Below, piece after piece: positions 51,035 through 59,286 of a stretch of DNA of 64,000 nt. Below the pieces are notes generated by a model. It ran no database searches. It saw only the letters and a list, made by a program, of their open reading frames with translations, and was not told the DNA's origin. Made by a program: the position numbers and the translations under genes. Origin of the DNA: Oceanospirillum sp048265165 (GTDB lineage: Bacteria; Pseudomonadota; Gammaproteobacteria; Pseudomonadales; Halomonadaceae). Numbering within the stretch: position 1 is the first letter of the stretch; each line of letters begins with the position of its first letter. The stretch lies in assembly GCF_048265165.1 (NCBI RefSeq), contig NZ_JBLXCD010000005.1:181671-245670 (forward strand), written 5' to 3'.

Positions 51035-53485
51035 TTAGTTCGCTACAATGTTGACCAATTTTCCCGGAACAACAATCACTTTGCGAATGGTGACACCTTC
51101 CAGGAATTTAGCCACTTTTTCGTCAGCTTTCGCCTGTTCTTCAACGGCATCTTTTGGTGCGTCTGCAGCCACATCAATTTTGCTGCGCACTTTACCATTA
51201 ACCTGAACAACCATCTGAATCGAGTCGCGGGCAAGCGCATCCTGATCTATCTGTGGCCATTGGGCGTCGATGACAGCATCTTCATGTCCCAGCAACTGCC
51301 ATAAGGTGTGTGCGATATGCGGCACCATAGGTGACAACATTACAACACAAGCTTCAATCGCTTCATGTTGAACGGCATGCATCTCAGCACTGTCATCATT
51401 CACTTTGGTGATGGCGTTGGTCAGTTCCATAACAGCTGCGATAGCCGTGTTAAAGGTCAGACGACGCTCCATATCATCGCTGATCTTAGCGATGGTTTCA
51501 TGGGTCTTACGGCGCAAGTCTTTCTGCTTGTCGTTCAGAGCCGCCGGATTCAGTTCCGGTGCAGGACCTGCTTCAACGTGGCCTTGTACCATTTTCCAAA
51601 GACGCTTCAGGAAGCGGTTCGCTCCTTCCACACCGGAGTCGGACCATTCCAGAGATTGCTCCGGTGGTGCAGCAAACATGATAAACAGACGCACGGTATC
51701 CGCACCATACTTCTGGATCAGTTCCTGCGGGTCAACGGTGTTGCCTTTGGACTTAGACATCTTGCTGCCATCTTTCAGCACCATGCCTTGCGTCAGCAGA
51801 CGCTGGAACGGTTCGTCAGAGTTCACCAGACCTTCATCACGCAGCAGTTTGTGATAGAAGCGACTGTACAGCAGGTGCAGAATGGCGTGCTCGATACCAC
51901 CGATGTAGTGGTTTACCGGTGTCCAGTAATCCGCCTCAGAGTCGAGCATCGCTTCGCTCTGATTACGGCAGGCATAACGGGCGTAGTACCATGACGATTC
52001 CATGAAGGTGTCAAAAGTATCTGTTTCGCGGGTTGCTGCACCGCCACACTTCGGACAGGTAGTTTCGTAGAACTCTGGCATCTTCTTGATGGGAGAACCA
52101 ACACCATCAAAATCGACATCTTCCGGCAGCACCACCGGCAATTGGTCTTCTGGGACAGCAACATCACCGCAACTGTCACAATGAATCATTGGTATTGGCG
52201 CACCCCAGTAACGCTGGCGGGAGACACCCCAATCGCGCAGGCGATAATTGATGGTGATCTTGCCTTTACCTTCGCTTTCCAGCTTGGCAGCGATATCATC
52301 AAAAGCGGCTTCAAAGTCGAGACCGTCAAACTCACCGGAGTTAATCAGTTTACCTTTTTCGGTGTAGGCTTCCTGAGACAGATCCGCTTCATCACCTTCA
52401 GCAGCGACAATCACCTGTTCAATTGATAAGCCGTATTTGGTGGCAAACTCCCAGTCACGCTGATCATGGCCCGGAACCGCCATAACAGCACCTGAACCGT
52501 AATCCATCAGTACGAAGTTGGCGACCATTACCGGTACTTCACGACCGGTCAGTGGATGAAGGGCGGTAAAGCCAGTTGGCATCCCCTTCTTCTCCATGGT
52601 TGCCATATCCGCTTCAGCAACCTTGGTGTGTTTGCACTCTTCGACAAACGCAGCCAACTCAGGATTGTTCTGCGCGGCTTCCAGAGAAAGTGGATGCTGG
52701 GCAGCAACGGCCACATAGGTCACCCCCATTAGGGTATCGGGGCGAGTCGTAAACACTTCCAGTTCTTCGCTACGGTCTTTCAGGCCGAAACGCAGTTCAA
52801 CACCACGGGATTTACCAATCCAGTTACGTTGCATGGTTTTAACCTGCTCAGGCCACTCAACCTTGTCCAGGTCATCCAGCAACTGATCGGCGTAATCGGT
52901 AATCTTCAGGAACCACTGTGGAATCTCACGACGCTCAACTTCGGTATCACAGCGCCAGCAGCAGCCATCAATCACCTGCTCATTAGCCAGAACGGTCATA
53001 TCATGAGGACACCAGTTCACGGCAGAGGTCTTTTTGTAAACCAAACCTTTTTCGAACAAGCGGGTAAAGAACCACTGTTCCCAGCGATAGTATTCAGGGT
53101 GGCAAGTAGCAATTTCGCGATCCCAGTCGTAAGCAAAACCCAGTTGCTTCAGCTGGTCACGCATATAATCGATGTTTTCGTAGGTCCATTTGGCCGGAGC
53201 TACGTTGTTTTTAATGGCAGCGTTCTCTGCGGGCAGGCCAAACGCATCCCAGCCCATAGGCTGTAGCACGTTTTTGCCACGTAGTCGCTGATAACGAGAC
53301 AGTACATCACCAATGGTGTAGTTACGCACGTGACCCATATGCAGACGGCCGCTTGGGTACGGGAACATAGACAAGCAGTAGAATTTTTCACGGTTTGCGT
53401 CTTCTACAGCTTTAAAGCATTGATTCTTTTCCCAGAAAGCCTGTGCTTCCTGTTCGATCTTGTGAGGAGTGTACTGAACGTCCAT
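51035..53485 (-). CDS. leuS: Leucyl-tRNA synthetase
   Basis: Class I aminoacyl-tRNA synthetase. 816 residues from the ATG at 53485 (AAGGT upstream). HIGH is in GRLHMGHVRNYTIGDV, the editing domain has TTRPDTLMGVT and the motif GHDQRDWEF, and KMSKS is in LKDGSKMSKSKGNTVDP. A zinc motif CDSCG...CPKCG lies before ETDTFDTFMESSWYYARY. Compared with E. coli LeuS (860 aa), the roughly 45-residue leucine-specific domain just before KMSKS is missing; only LKDGS remains. Divergent from the ybeL-like gene. Confidence 0.97.
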   Translation of the reverse strand: MDVQYTPHKIEQEAQAFWEKNQCFKAVEDANREKFYCLSMFPYPSGRLHMGHVRNYTIGDVLSRYQRLRGKNVLQPMGWDAFGLPAENAAIKNNVAPAKWTYENIDYMRDQLKQLGFAYDWDREIATCHPEYYRWEQWFFTRLFEKGLVYKKTSAVNWCPHDMTVLANEQVIDGCCWRCDTEVERREIPQWFLKITDYADQLLDDLDKVEWPEQVKTMQRNWIGKSRGVELRFGLKDRSEELEVFTTRPDTLMGVTYVAVAAQHPLSLEAAQNNPELAAFVEECKHTKVAEADMATMEKKGMPTGFTALHPLTGREVPVMVANFVLMDYGSGAVMAVPGHDQRDWEFATKYGLSIEQVIVAAEGDEADLSQEAYTEKGKLINSGEFDGLDFEAAFDDIAAKLESEGKGKITINYRLRDWGVSRQRYWGAPIPMIHCDSCGDVAVPEDQLPVVLPEDVDFDGVGSPIKKMPEFYETTCPKCGGAATRETDTFDTFMESSWYYARYACRNQSEAMLDSEADYWTPVNHYIGGIEHAILHLLYSRFYHKLLRDEGLVNSDEPFQRLLTQGMVLKDGSKMSKSKGNTVDPQELIQKYGADTVRLFIMFAAPPEQSLEWSDSGVEGANRFLKRLWKMVQGHVEAGPAPELNPAALNDKQKDLRRKTHETIAKISDDMERRLTFNTAIAAVMELTNAITKVNDDSAEMHAVQHEAIEACVVMLSPMVPHIAHTLWQLLGHEDAVIDAQWPQIDQDALARDSIQMVVQVNGKVRSKIDVAADAPKDAVEEQAKADEKVAKFLEGVTIRKVIVVPGKLVNIVAN

Positions 53486-53803
53486 TATCGCTTGGTTACC
53501 TTGCCAGTTCCGGGGGCCCGGAAGGGTTAACAAATAGGGTCTAGAAAGAAGTAGCGTTTTCGTTAAACCCACAATTCTACCCTAGTGACTGGATTACAGG
53601 TAGGGGCTACAGGGAGAAAATAGATGCTTAACCCTTAGGAATCAGGGATTAAGAAAAGAAATTTCTTATCATCCATTTTTTACTGATCCTGATCCATTAC
53701 TCTTGCTACTGGATAGTAAATACTCAAGAATAACAAGGCGATGGTCGCACCTGTGATATCTTCACCGGAATCATGCTCTGCCTTTCCCGATCAAGGAGAC
53801 GTT

Positions 53804-54355
53804 ATGTCAGATTTATCAAAAGAAAACCACTCAGACAGCAATAAAAAGCTGGCTCGCCATTACGATAATGCCCTGGCCCGTATTGAAAAGCGTCTAGCAG
53901 AAGCCGAGCACAACTCACTGGAAACCCTGGAGAAGGAGATCCGCGATGCGGTGGAATTCGAGCAGGATCTGGAGCGTCTGACTAAAGATGAAGTAGCTCT
54001 GCTGACCACCTGGTTAAACCGTGACCTTCAGGATCTGGGCCACTTTGTCAGTTCAACCGGTCGAGGGTTAGGTGAGTGGCTAAATATCGACCTGTCAACA
54101 CTGGAACTGTCTTTGGCACGTGCACTGCAATCGGTTGCGGATAAAACCCGTATCGATCAGTTAGAACTTGCACAAAAACTGGAAAGTGATCCTGGAACCT
54201 ATATTGAAGGTGAGCTGGCAACTGCCGGTACCTTTAGTTGTACGGAGTGCGACAAAATTGTTGTTGTCACCCACACGCGTCCGATTGAACGCTGCCACCG
54301 CTGCGACAACCATATATTCCACCGCGTAAGTCAGTTTCACGGACACCAAGATTAA
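53804..54355 (+). CDS. ybeL: Zinc-ribbon protein of YbeL family (DUF1451)
   Basis: 183 residues from the ATG at 53804, with a perfect AAGGAG site 7 nt upstream. It has a long helical region (residues 20-70) and a C-terminal zinc ribbon (FSCTECDKI and ERCHRCDNHIFHR). Function unknown. It diverges from leuS, as in E. coli, where ybeL neighbours leuS-lptE-holA. Confidence 0.9.
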   Translation: MSDLSKENHSDSNKKLARHYDNALARIEKRLAEAEHNSLETLEKEIRDAVEFEQDLERLTKDEVALLTTWLNRDLQDLGHFVSSTGRGLGEWLNIDLSTLELSLARALQSVADKTRIDQLELAQKLESDPGTYIEGELATAGTFSCTECDKIVVVTHTRPIERCHRCDNHIFHRVSQFHGHQD

Positions 54356-54525
54356 CATTCTGACTCTACTCAGTTTTTGATAATGTTATCGGCTGCAATC
54401 CTGTCCATTTATGTACCGGATTGCTTTATCTCAAGCTATAGCAGAATGATTTAAGGCCCCATTTACATTTCGCTCATGCCAAGGGAATGCGTATAATTGC
54501 CTTTTTGTTCTTAGGCAGATAACAG

Positions 54526-55233
54526 ATGGTACGCATTCTCGCGCTCGATACGTCAACAGAAGCTTGTTCGGTAGCCCTGAAACTGGGTGATCAGGTTGTG
54601 GAGAATTTTCAGCTTCAGCCCCGTAAGCACACTCAGCTGTTGTTACCTATGGTAGAGGAGATCCTGGCTGACGCAGGCATCAAGCTTCAACAGCTGGATG
54701 CTATCGCATTCGCCAACGGCCCGGGGTCATTTACAGGTTTACGTATCGCAACAGGGGTAACTCAGGGGCTGGCGTTTGGTGCAGATCTGCCGGTGATTCC
54801 TGTCACAACACTCGAAACCATGGCGTTTACTCTTTTCCGGGAGCGATTTGCTCACTATATTATCTCATCTCTTGATGCTCGTATGGGGGAAGTTTACTGG
54901 GCCGCTTATCACTGGAACGGCAATGGTTTTGATTGTGTCGCCCAGCCGGAAGTAATCGCCCCAGACCAGGTTTCTCTGGTGCAATCTATTGATGATGCGG
55001 ACTGGGTGGGAGCTGGCAGTGGTTGGCAGCTGCTGGATCAATTCTCGCCAGTTATGCAGGGTCTCGTGCAGCAAACCTACCCTGATCTTCTGCCAAAAGC
55101 CGGCAATATTGCTCGTCTGGCGGAACTTTACTGGCAACAGAATAAAACAGTTTCTGCTGAAGACGCGATTCCTGTTTATCTGCGGGATAATGTAGCGTTT
55201 AAAAAAGGCGAAGGGCCCCATAAGCGAACATAG
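54526..55233 (+). CDS. tsaB: tRNA t6A37 biosynthesis protein TsaB
   Basis: TsaB is the dimerisation partner of TsaD in making threonylcarbamoyl-adenosine at position 37 of ANN-decoding tRNAs. 235 residues. ILALDTSTEACSVAL, FANGPGSFTGLRIA and SLDARMGEVYWA are TsaB signatures. Cytoplasmic; 95 nt precede the next gene. Confidence 0.95.
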   Translation: MVRILALDTSTEACSVALKLGDQVVENFQLQPRKHTQLLLPMVEEILADAGIKLQQLDAIAFANGPGSFTGLRIATGVTQGLAFGADLPVIPVTTLETMAFTLFRERFAHYIISSLDARMGEVYWAAYHWNGNGFDCVAQPEVIAPDQVSLVQSIDDADWVGAGSGWQLLDQFSPVMQGLVQQTYPDLLPKAGNIARLAELYWQQNKTVSAEDAIPVYLRDNVAFKKGEGPHKRT

Positions 55234-55328
55234 ACCAGTAATCGCTTAATGTTCTCTTAATCCGGAGCTATCAGAATTGTTCGGATAGCACACAGTGAAA
55301 GAGTGCCCCAGCAAAAGGACTGACATTT

Positions 55329-56126
55329 GTGGATTGGTTCCAGGTTACATTTCTAGCTCTTTTACAGGGGCTGACTGAATTTTTACCGATTTCAAGCTCC
55401 GGACATCTCATACTACCTTCCCAGCTGTTCGGCTGGGCTGATCAGGGGCTAGCTTTTGATGTTGCTGTCCATGTCGGCACGTTATTGGCCGTTATGCTTT
55501 ATTTCTACCGTGATATTTGTCAAATGACAAAAGCTTGGTTTGCCAGTGTCTTTCAACGGCAGAAAAGCCAACAAAGTCTGATGGCCTGGGGAGTCATTTT
55601 TGCCACAGTCCCAGCATGTATCATTGGTGAACTATTCAATGGTGTCATAGAACAAAATCTTCGGGCCACCTGGATTATCGCCGTTACAACACTGCTTTTT
55701 GGTGTTCTGCTCTGGTGGGCTGATATCAAGGGATCTCGCAAACGTGGGGAAGGTGACTTCACCATAAAAGATGCAATCTGGATCGGTCTGGCACAGGCTC
55801 TGGCTCTTATACCGGGAACATCACGCTCCGGCATCACTATCACAGCGGGGCTAATGCTCGGGTTGAACCGAAAAACAGCGGCTCGGTTCAGTTTTTTACT
55901 GTCGATTCCCCTAATTATGGCTGCAGGCTTGCTGAAAGGTGCAGAGCTATATCAGACCGGTACGGAAGCACAGATTAGCCATACTCTGGTTGGCGGCCTG
56001 ATCGCTTTCGGTGCAGCCCTTGCTTGTATTCATATATTTCTGCATCTGCTAGACCGGATCGGTATGCTACCTTTCGTCATATATCGCCTTATTTTAGGCA
56101 CTATCCTGCTGGTATTTTTTGTCTAA
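55329..56126 (+). CDS. uppP: Undecaprenyl-diphosphatase UppP (BacA)
   Basis: Recycles undecaprenyl diphosphate to the lipid carrier used in peptidoglycan synthesis. 265 residues, eight or so membrane helices. The catalytic motifs are GLTEFLPISSSGHLIL near residue 14 and PGTSRSGITITAGLMLGL near 165. Start is GTG with AAGGA about 9 nt upstream. Followed 15 nt later by rsmJ. Confidence 0.95.
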   Translation: MDWFQVTFLALLQGLTEFLPISSSGHLILPSQLFGWADQGLAFDVAVHVGTLLAVMLYFYRDICQMTKAWFASVFQRQKSQQSLMAWGVIFATVPACIIGELFNGVIEQNLRATWIIAVTTLLFGVLLWWADIKGSRKRGEGDFTIKDAIWIGLAQALALIPGTSRSGITITAGLMLGLNRKTAARFSFLLSIPLIMAAGLLKGAELYQTGTEAQISHTLVGGLIAFGAALACIHIFLHLLDRIGMLPFVIYRLILGTILLVFFV

Positions 56127-56141
56127 CTCTGAGTTATTGCT

Positions 56142-56963
56142 ATGCCTGATTCAAATTTGGTGACACCGCTTTATATCTATCTCCAGCAAGACAGATACCG
56201 ATCTCAGGCTGAACAGCTACTTAGCAATCCATTGCCCGAACACCTATCAGCAGAGCTGGTCAGCGAACTACCCGAAGAAGCCGGAGCCCTCATTTTACAG
56301 ATCGGAGATCAGGGCATATCTCTTGGTGAAACAGGTAAAAAAGCCCCAAAGCCCATTCAGGTAGAATTCTCTTCAGGTAAAGCAGCTCATCGCCGCCAGT
56401 ATGGCGGAGGCAAAAGTCAGCTCATCGCTAAAGCTGTCGGTCTTAAGTCAGGTATTAAACCTCGGGTACTCGATGCAACGGCAGGCCTGGGGGGCGATGC
56501 TTTTGTTCTGGCAGGGTTAGGATGTGACATGCTTTTGATGGAACGACATCCAGTTGTGGCCACATTGCTAAGGGATGGGCTGAGTCGTGCTTTATCAGAC
56601 CCGGAAACGTCTGAGATTGCCTCCCGTATGCGACTGGTTCCTGGTAACTCAACCGATAATATGACCCAGGCAATTACTGCAACGGGGTTCTCACCACAGG
56701 TTATCTACCTTGATCCTATGTTCCCATCACGGGAAAAAAGCGCATCAGTAAAGAAAGAAATGAAGCTGTTTCATCAGCTGGTTGGATTTGACACTGACGA
56801 TGACCAGCTGCTTGCCGTAGCCCTGGAGCTTGCCTCTCACCGGGTTGTTGTTAAACGACCACGAAAAGCACCTGCCATTAAAGGCATAGCACCGACCTAT
56901 GCGCTTGAAGGGAAGTCAAGCCGTTACGATATCTACACCAAGCGTAAGCTGGATGACCACTAA
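56142..56963 (+). CDS. rsmJ: 16S rRNA (guanine1516-N2)-methyltransferase RsmJ
   Basis: 273 residues. The SAM motif is LDATAGLGGDAFVLAGLG and the substrate/catalytic motif is YLDPMFPSREKSASVKKEM, both diagnostic of RsmJ (YhiQ). The C-terminus RYDIYTKRKL matches. It is short by 20-30 residues or so at the N-terminus compared with some relatives. Likely co-transcribed with uppP. Confidence 0.93.
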   Translation: MPDSNLVTPLYIYLQQDRYRSQAEQLLSNPLPEHLSAELVSELPEEAGALILQIGDQGISLGETGKKAPKPIQVEFSSGKAAHRRQYGGGKSQLIAKAVGLKSGIKPRVLDATAGLGGDAFVLAGLGCDMLLMERHPVVATLLRDGLSRALSDPETSEIASRMRLVPGNSTDNMTQAITATGFSPQVIYLDPMFPSREKSASVKKEMKLFHQLVGFDTDDDQLLAVALELASHRVVVKRPRKAPAIKGIAPTYALEGKSSRYDIYTKRKLDDH

Positions 56964-57000
56964 GGAAGACTCTAGCTTCATAAACAAAACGCATCACGCT

Positions 57001-57027
57001 AAAAGGGAAGCCAAAGCTTCCCCTTTA
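57001..57027. terminator. Bidirectional terminator between rsmJ and the DUF3570 gene
   Basis: A 7-bp stem GGGAAGC/GCTTCCC with a 4-nt loop, flanked by AAAA and TTT. It serves the convergent pair. Confidence 0.85.
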
Positions 57028-57043
57028 GCGCATAAAGTCCTTA

Positions 57044-58381
57044 TCAGAACCGATACCCAACCGTGATCATAGTCGCTGTTGTATCCGGGTAAAGCTCCTG
57101 AGCTTTCAGCTCGCCAAAACCAGTATCACCGGAATTGCTTTGCTGATAGAAAGAGACCCGAGTATACAGCTCTGAATTCTGATTCATTCGGTAGCCGTAG
57201 CGGAAACCCAGAGTATAGGTGTCCAGATCACCCAGGCGATAATCAGCACTGACTTCATCCAAAGACTGGTAATCGGAGGATGTTACATAACGCTTATAGA
57301 AATCAGCAGCGCTTTGGGTATACCAGCGCAACTGGGGCTCGATATAGTGCTTACCCAAATCCCAGCGATATTTAAGATCGACTGTATGGGAGTTTACCCC
57401 CCAGTCATCGAACATAAAGCGATAGCTCAGGTCAACAATATCTCCGTTGTCCAACTGACGTTTTCCTTGCCAGAAAAGCGCATGCTTCAGCCTCGAGTCA
57501 GGACGCTTTTCGTAGAGATAGAGATTGGCTCCGTCCTTTATAAAGTTACCACCGTAATTTCCCCCCGCATTGCTATCGATGACTGAAACAATTTTGTAGG
57601 GATCATTCAGATAACCGGAGCCGGAACTCAATGAGTAATTAAACTGCATTAGTGTTTTTCGGTCGATCACCTGCGTGAGGCCAAGAACAACATCAACAAT
57701 CTGCTTATCATCAGACGAACCATCTCGACTGTTATTCAGATCAGTAGTGAACGTTGCGCTATCCGGAACCGGAGTACGACTAAGCCCTACAGGTAGGCCT
57801 CCTTCCGGATTCAAGCTATCTGCAGATAGGTTGAGCCCTAAGGTAAGGGTCGTATTCTTCTGGTTCAGGTAATGTGAAACGGTACCGTTAACACCTAATG
57901 ACTGGTAATCATGCTCAGAAGATAGATAGCCACCCGCACTGTAGGCCCAATCTCGATTAATGGGAGCAGACCAGTTTGCGGAGAAAGCCGCGCGTGAATC
58001 CCGGAAAGTGTCATCAAGGGGCTGAGCATCTGCATCCGTCGTATAGCGTCCATTACCGGATGGCCGGGCAAAAGTTTGTGCCTGATCAGAAGAAGTCGCA
58101 CCATTTGGAGATGCCCCTGTCAGGGTATCAAAAGCAAACTTCAGGTTTAACTTAGTTTCACTATCGAAGTTTCGTGTAGCGCTGACCACAGGCTCAAACG
58201 CACTGATACGACTATCGCTTTCAGCATAGATCAAAGCTGCGGTATCAAAATCCCAATTATCCAGCTCACCAGCCTGTGCCTGAGTCGGCAAACCTGCCAA
58301 TAAAGCACAACCGGCCGATGCAAGCATCGCCTTCAGCCTACAATCACTCTGAGCCACATCTTGTTGTTTAGTTACAGCCAC
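57044..58381 (-). CDS. DUF3570 family putative outer-membrane beta-barrel
   Basis: 445 residues from the GTG at 58381, chosen because GGAGG lies 8 nt upstream inside the previous gene; an ATG at 58444 would overlap it by 77 nt. It has a signal peptide (LASAGCALLAGLPTQAQA), then alternating hydrophobic strands rich in Tyr, Asp and Asn. It ends TMITVGYRF, a terminal Phe typical of outer-membrane barrels. DUF3570 occurs with DUF4266 and TlpA genes, as here. Function unknown. Confidence 0.85.
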   Translation of the reverse strand: MAVTKQQDVAQSDCRLKAMLASAGCALLAGLPTQAQAGELDNWDFDTAALIYAESDSRISAFEPVVSATRNFDSETKLNLKFAFDTLTGASPNGATSSDQAQTFARPSGNGRYTTDADAQPLDDTFRDSRAAFSANWSAPINRDWAYSAGGYLSSEHDYQSLGVNGTVSHYLNQKNTTLTLGLNLSADSLNPEGGLPVGLSRTPVPDSATFTTDLNNSRDGSSDDKQIVDVVLGLTQVIDRKTLMQFNYSLSSGSGYLNDPYKIVSVIDSNAGGNYGGNFIKDGANLYLYEKRPDSRLKHALFWQGKRQLDNGDIVDLSYRFMFDDWGVNSHTVDLKYRWDLGKHYIEPQLRWYTQSAADFYKRYVTSSDYQSLDEVSADYRLGDLDTYTLGFRYGYRMNQNSELYTRVSFYQQSNSGDTGFGELKAQELYPDTTATMITVGYRF

Positions 58382-58589
58382 AGCCACCACCTCCGAATCC
58401 GCGTCCGCCACTGGTCGCTTCTTTACTGAAATAGATATGATCATCTAGGCCTGCTTCAACAGGATCAGAAATCAGCTGCATCTCTTCTTTTGCAAGAACA
58501 TCACGCTCCCAGGGCTTAACCCCCAGATCAGAACAGCCAGTAAGCAGCATGCTGCTCATCAGGGCTGATATAAGCATTGCTTTTGTCAT
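58368..58589 (-). CDS. DUF4266 small lipoprotein with Gly/Cys C-terminus
   Basis: 73 residues from the ATG at 58589 (AAGGTG 9 nt upstream). The lipobox is LLTGC at residues 15-19, and the mature part is about 55 residues. It contains VKPWERDVLAKEEMQL, a DUF4266 signature, and ends in a Gly-rich stretch closing with CGCN. The two terminal cysteines could bind metal or form a disulfide handled by the thioredoxin encoded upstream (inference). Its stop overlaps the DUF3570 start by 14 nt. Confidence 0.88.
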   Translation of the reverse strand: MTKAMLISALMSSMLLTGCSDLGVKPWERDVLAKEEMQLISDPVEAGLDDHIYFSKEATSGGRGFGGGGCGCN

Positions 58590-58600
58590 CGTCATTCACC

Positions 58601-59125
58601 TTATTCAGCCAGTAGTGCTTTGATGCTGTCTTCATAGTCTTTTACCCGATCACTATGAAAGCCAATATGCTGCGCTCGGATCTTACCGTTCCGGTCAATG
58701 AGATAGCTTGATGGCATACCCATGACACCATACTCATCGGGCAGCTGTGCATCGGTATCAAGGAGAACGGTAAACTGGGCAGGAACGTCCTGAAGAAACG
58801 CTTTCGCTAACTCAGCTTCCTGATCAAGATTGATCGCAACAACCTCAAGCCCCTCGGCCCGGTACGTGTCCTGAAGCTGGTTCATCCATGGAAACGACTG
58901 ACGACAGGGGCCGCACCAGGAAGCCCAGAAATCAACTAAAACTACCTTTCCTTTAAAGTCAGAAAGAGACGCAACGCCGCCATTAACATCAGGAAGACTG
59001 ACCTGGCTCATGGGCGCTAACTGAGCTTGCTGAACAGATTGCAACTCTGATGCTGCAACCTGGGTGCTTAAAACCGTAAGGGTTATACCTGCTGCTACAA
59101 GCTGTTTTTTAAACAAAAAAGACAT
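58601..59125 (-). CDS. TlpA-like periplasmic thioredoxin
   Basis: 174 residues: signal peptide (FKKQLVAAGITLTVLSTQVAA), then a TlpA/ResA-type thioredoxin fold with the active site SWCGPCRQSFPWM near residue 72 and the cis-Pro in VMGMPSSYLID. Such proteins reduce or oxidise specific periplasmic cysteines and are reduced by DsbD-type proteins; dsbD is encoded just across the divergent promoter. First gene of the operon; 12 nt or so separate it from the DUF4266 gene. Confidence 0.93.
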   Translation of the reverse strand: MSFLFKKQLVAAGITLTVLSTQVAASELQSVQQAQLAPMSQVSLPDVNGGVASLSDFKGKVVLVDFWASWCGPCRQSFPWMNQLQDTYRAEGLEVVAINLDQEAELAKAFLQDVPAQFTVLLDTDAQLPDEYGVMGMPSSYLIDRNGKIRAQHIGFHSDRVKDYEDSIKALLAE

Positions 59126-59184
59126 ATCCGAACTCCCTGATTCTTCGATTGGTCATCGACTGATCAGCATCTTCCCTTAGAAAA

Positions 59185-59233
59185 CTTAAGATTTTCTTAA
59201 GCATGCAGGGCAGTTACTTAAGCAAACCTTAAG
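59185..59233. promoter_or_regulatory. Two perfect PmrA/QseB-type boxes between the TlpA gene and dsbD
   Basis: CTTAAG-N5-CTTAAG occurs at 59185-59201 and again at 59217-59233, 32 bp (three turns) apart, in the 161-bp divergent region. This is the half-site pattern and spacing known for PmrA/QseB-type regulators (CTTAAT-like repeats 11 bp apart). Such a regulator is encoded 2 kb downstream in the same operon. Confidence 0.85.
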
Positions 59234-59286
59234 TTTCCGGACAGAAAATAGCTGAAACATCTCAAGGGATTAGCGAGGACCCACTC

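Noticed and set aside
51365..51994. 209-codon frame opposite leuS
   Set aside because: Antisense shadow of leuS with no ribosome site.
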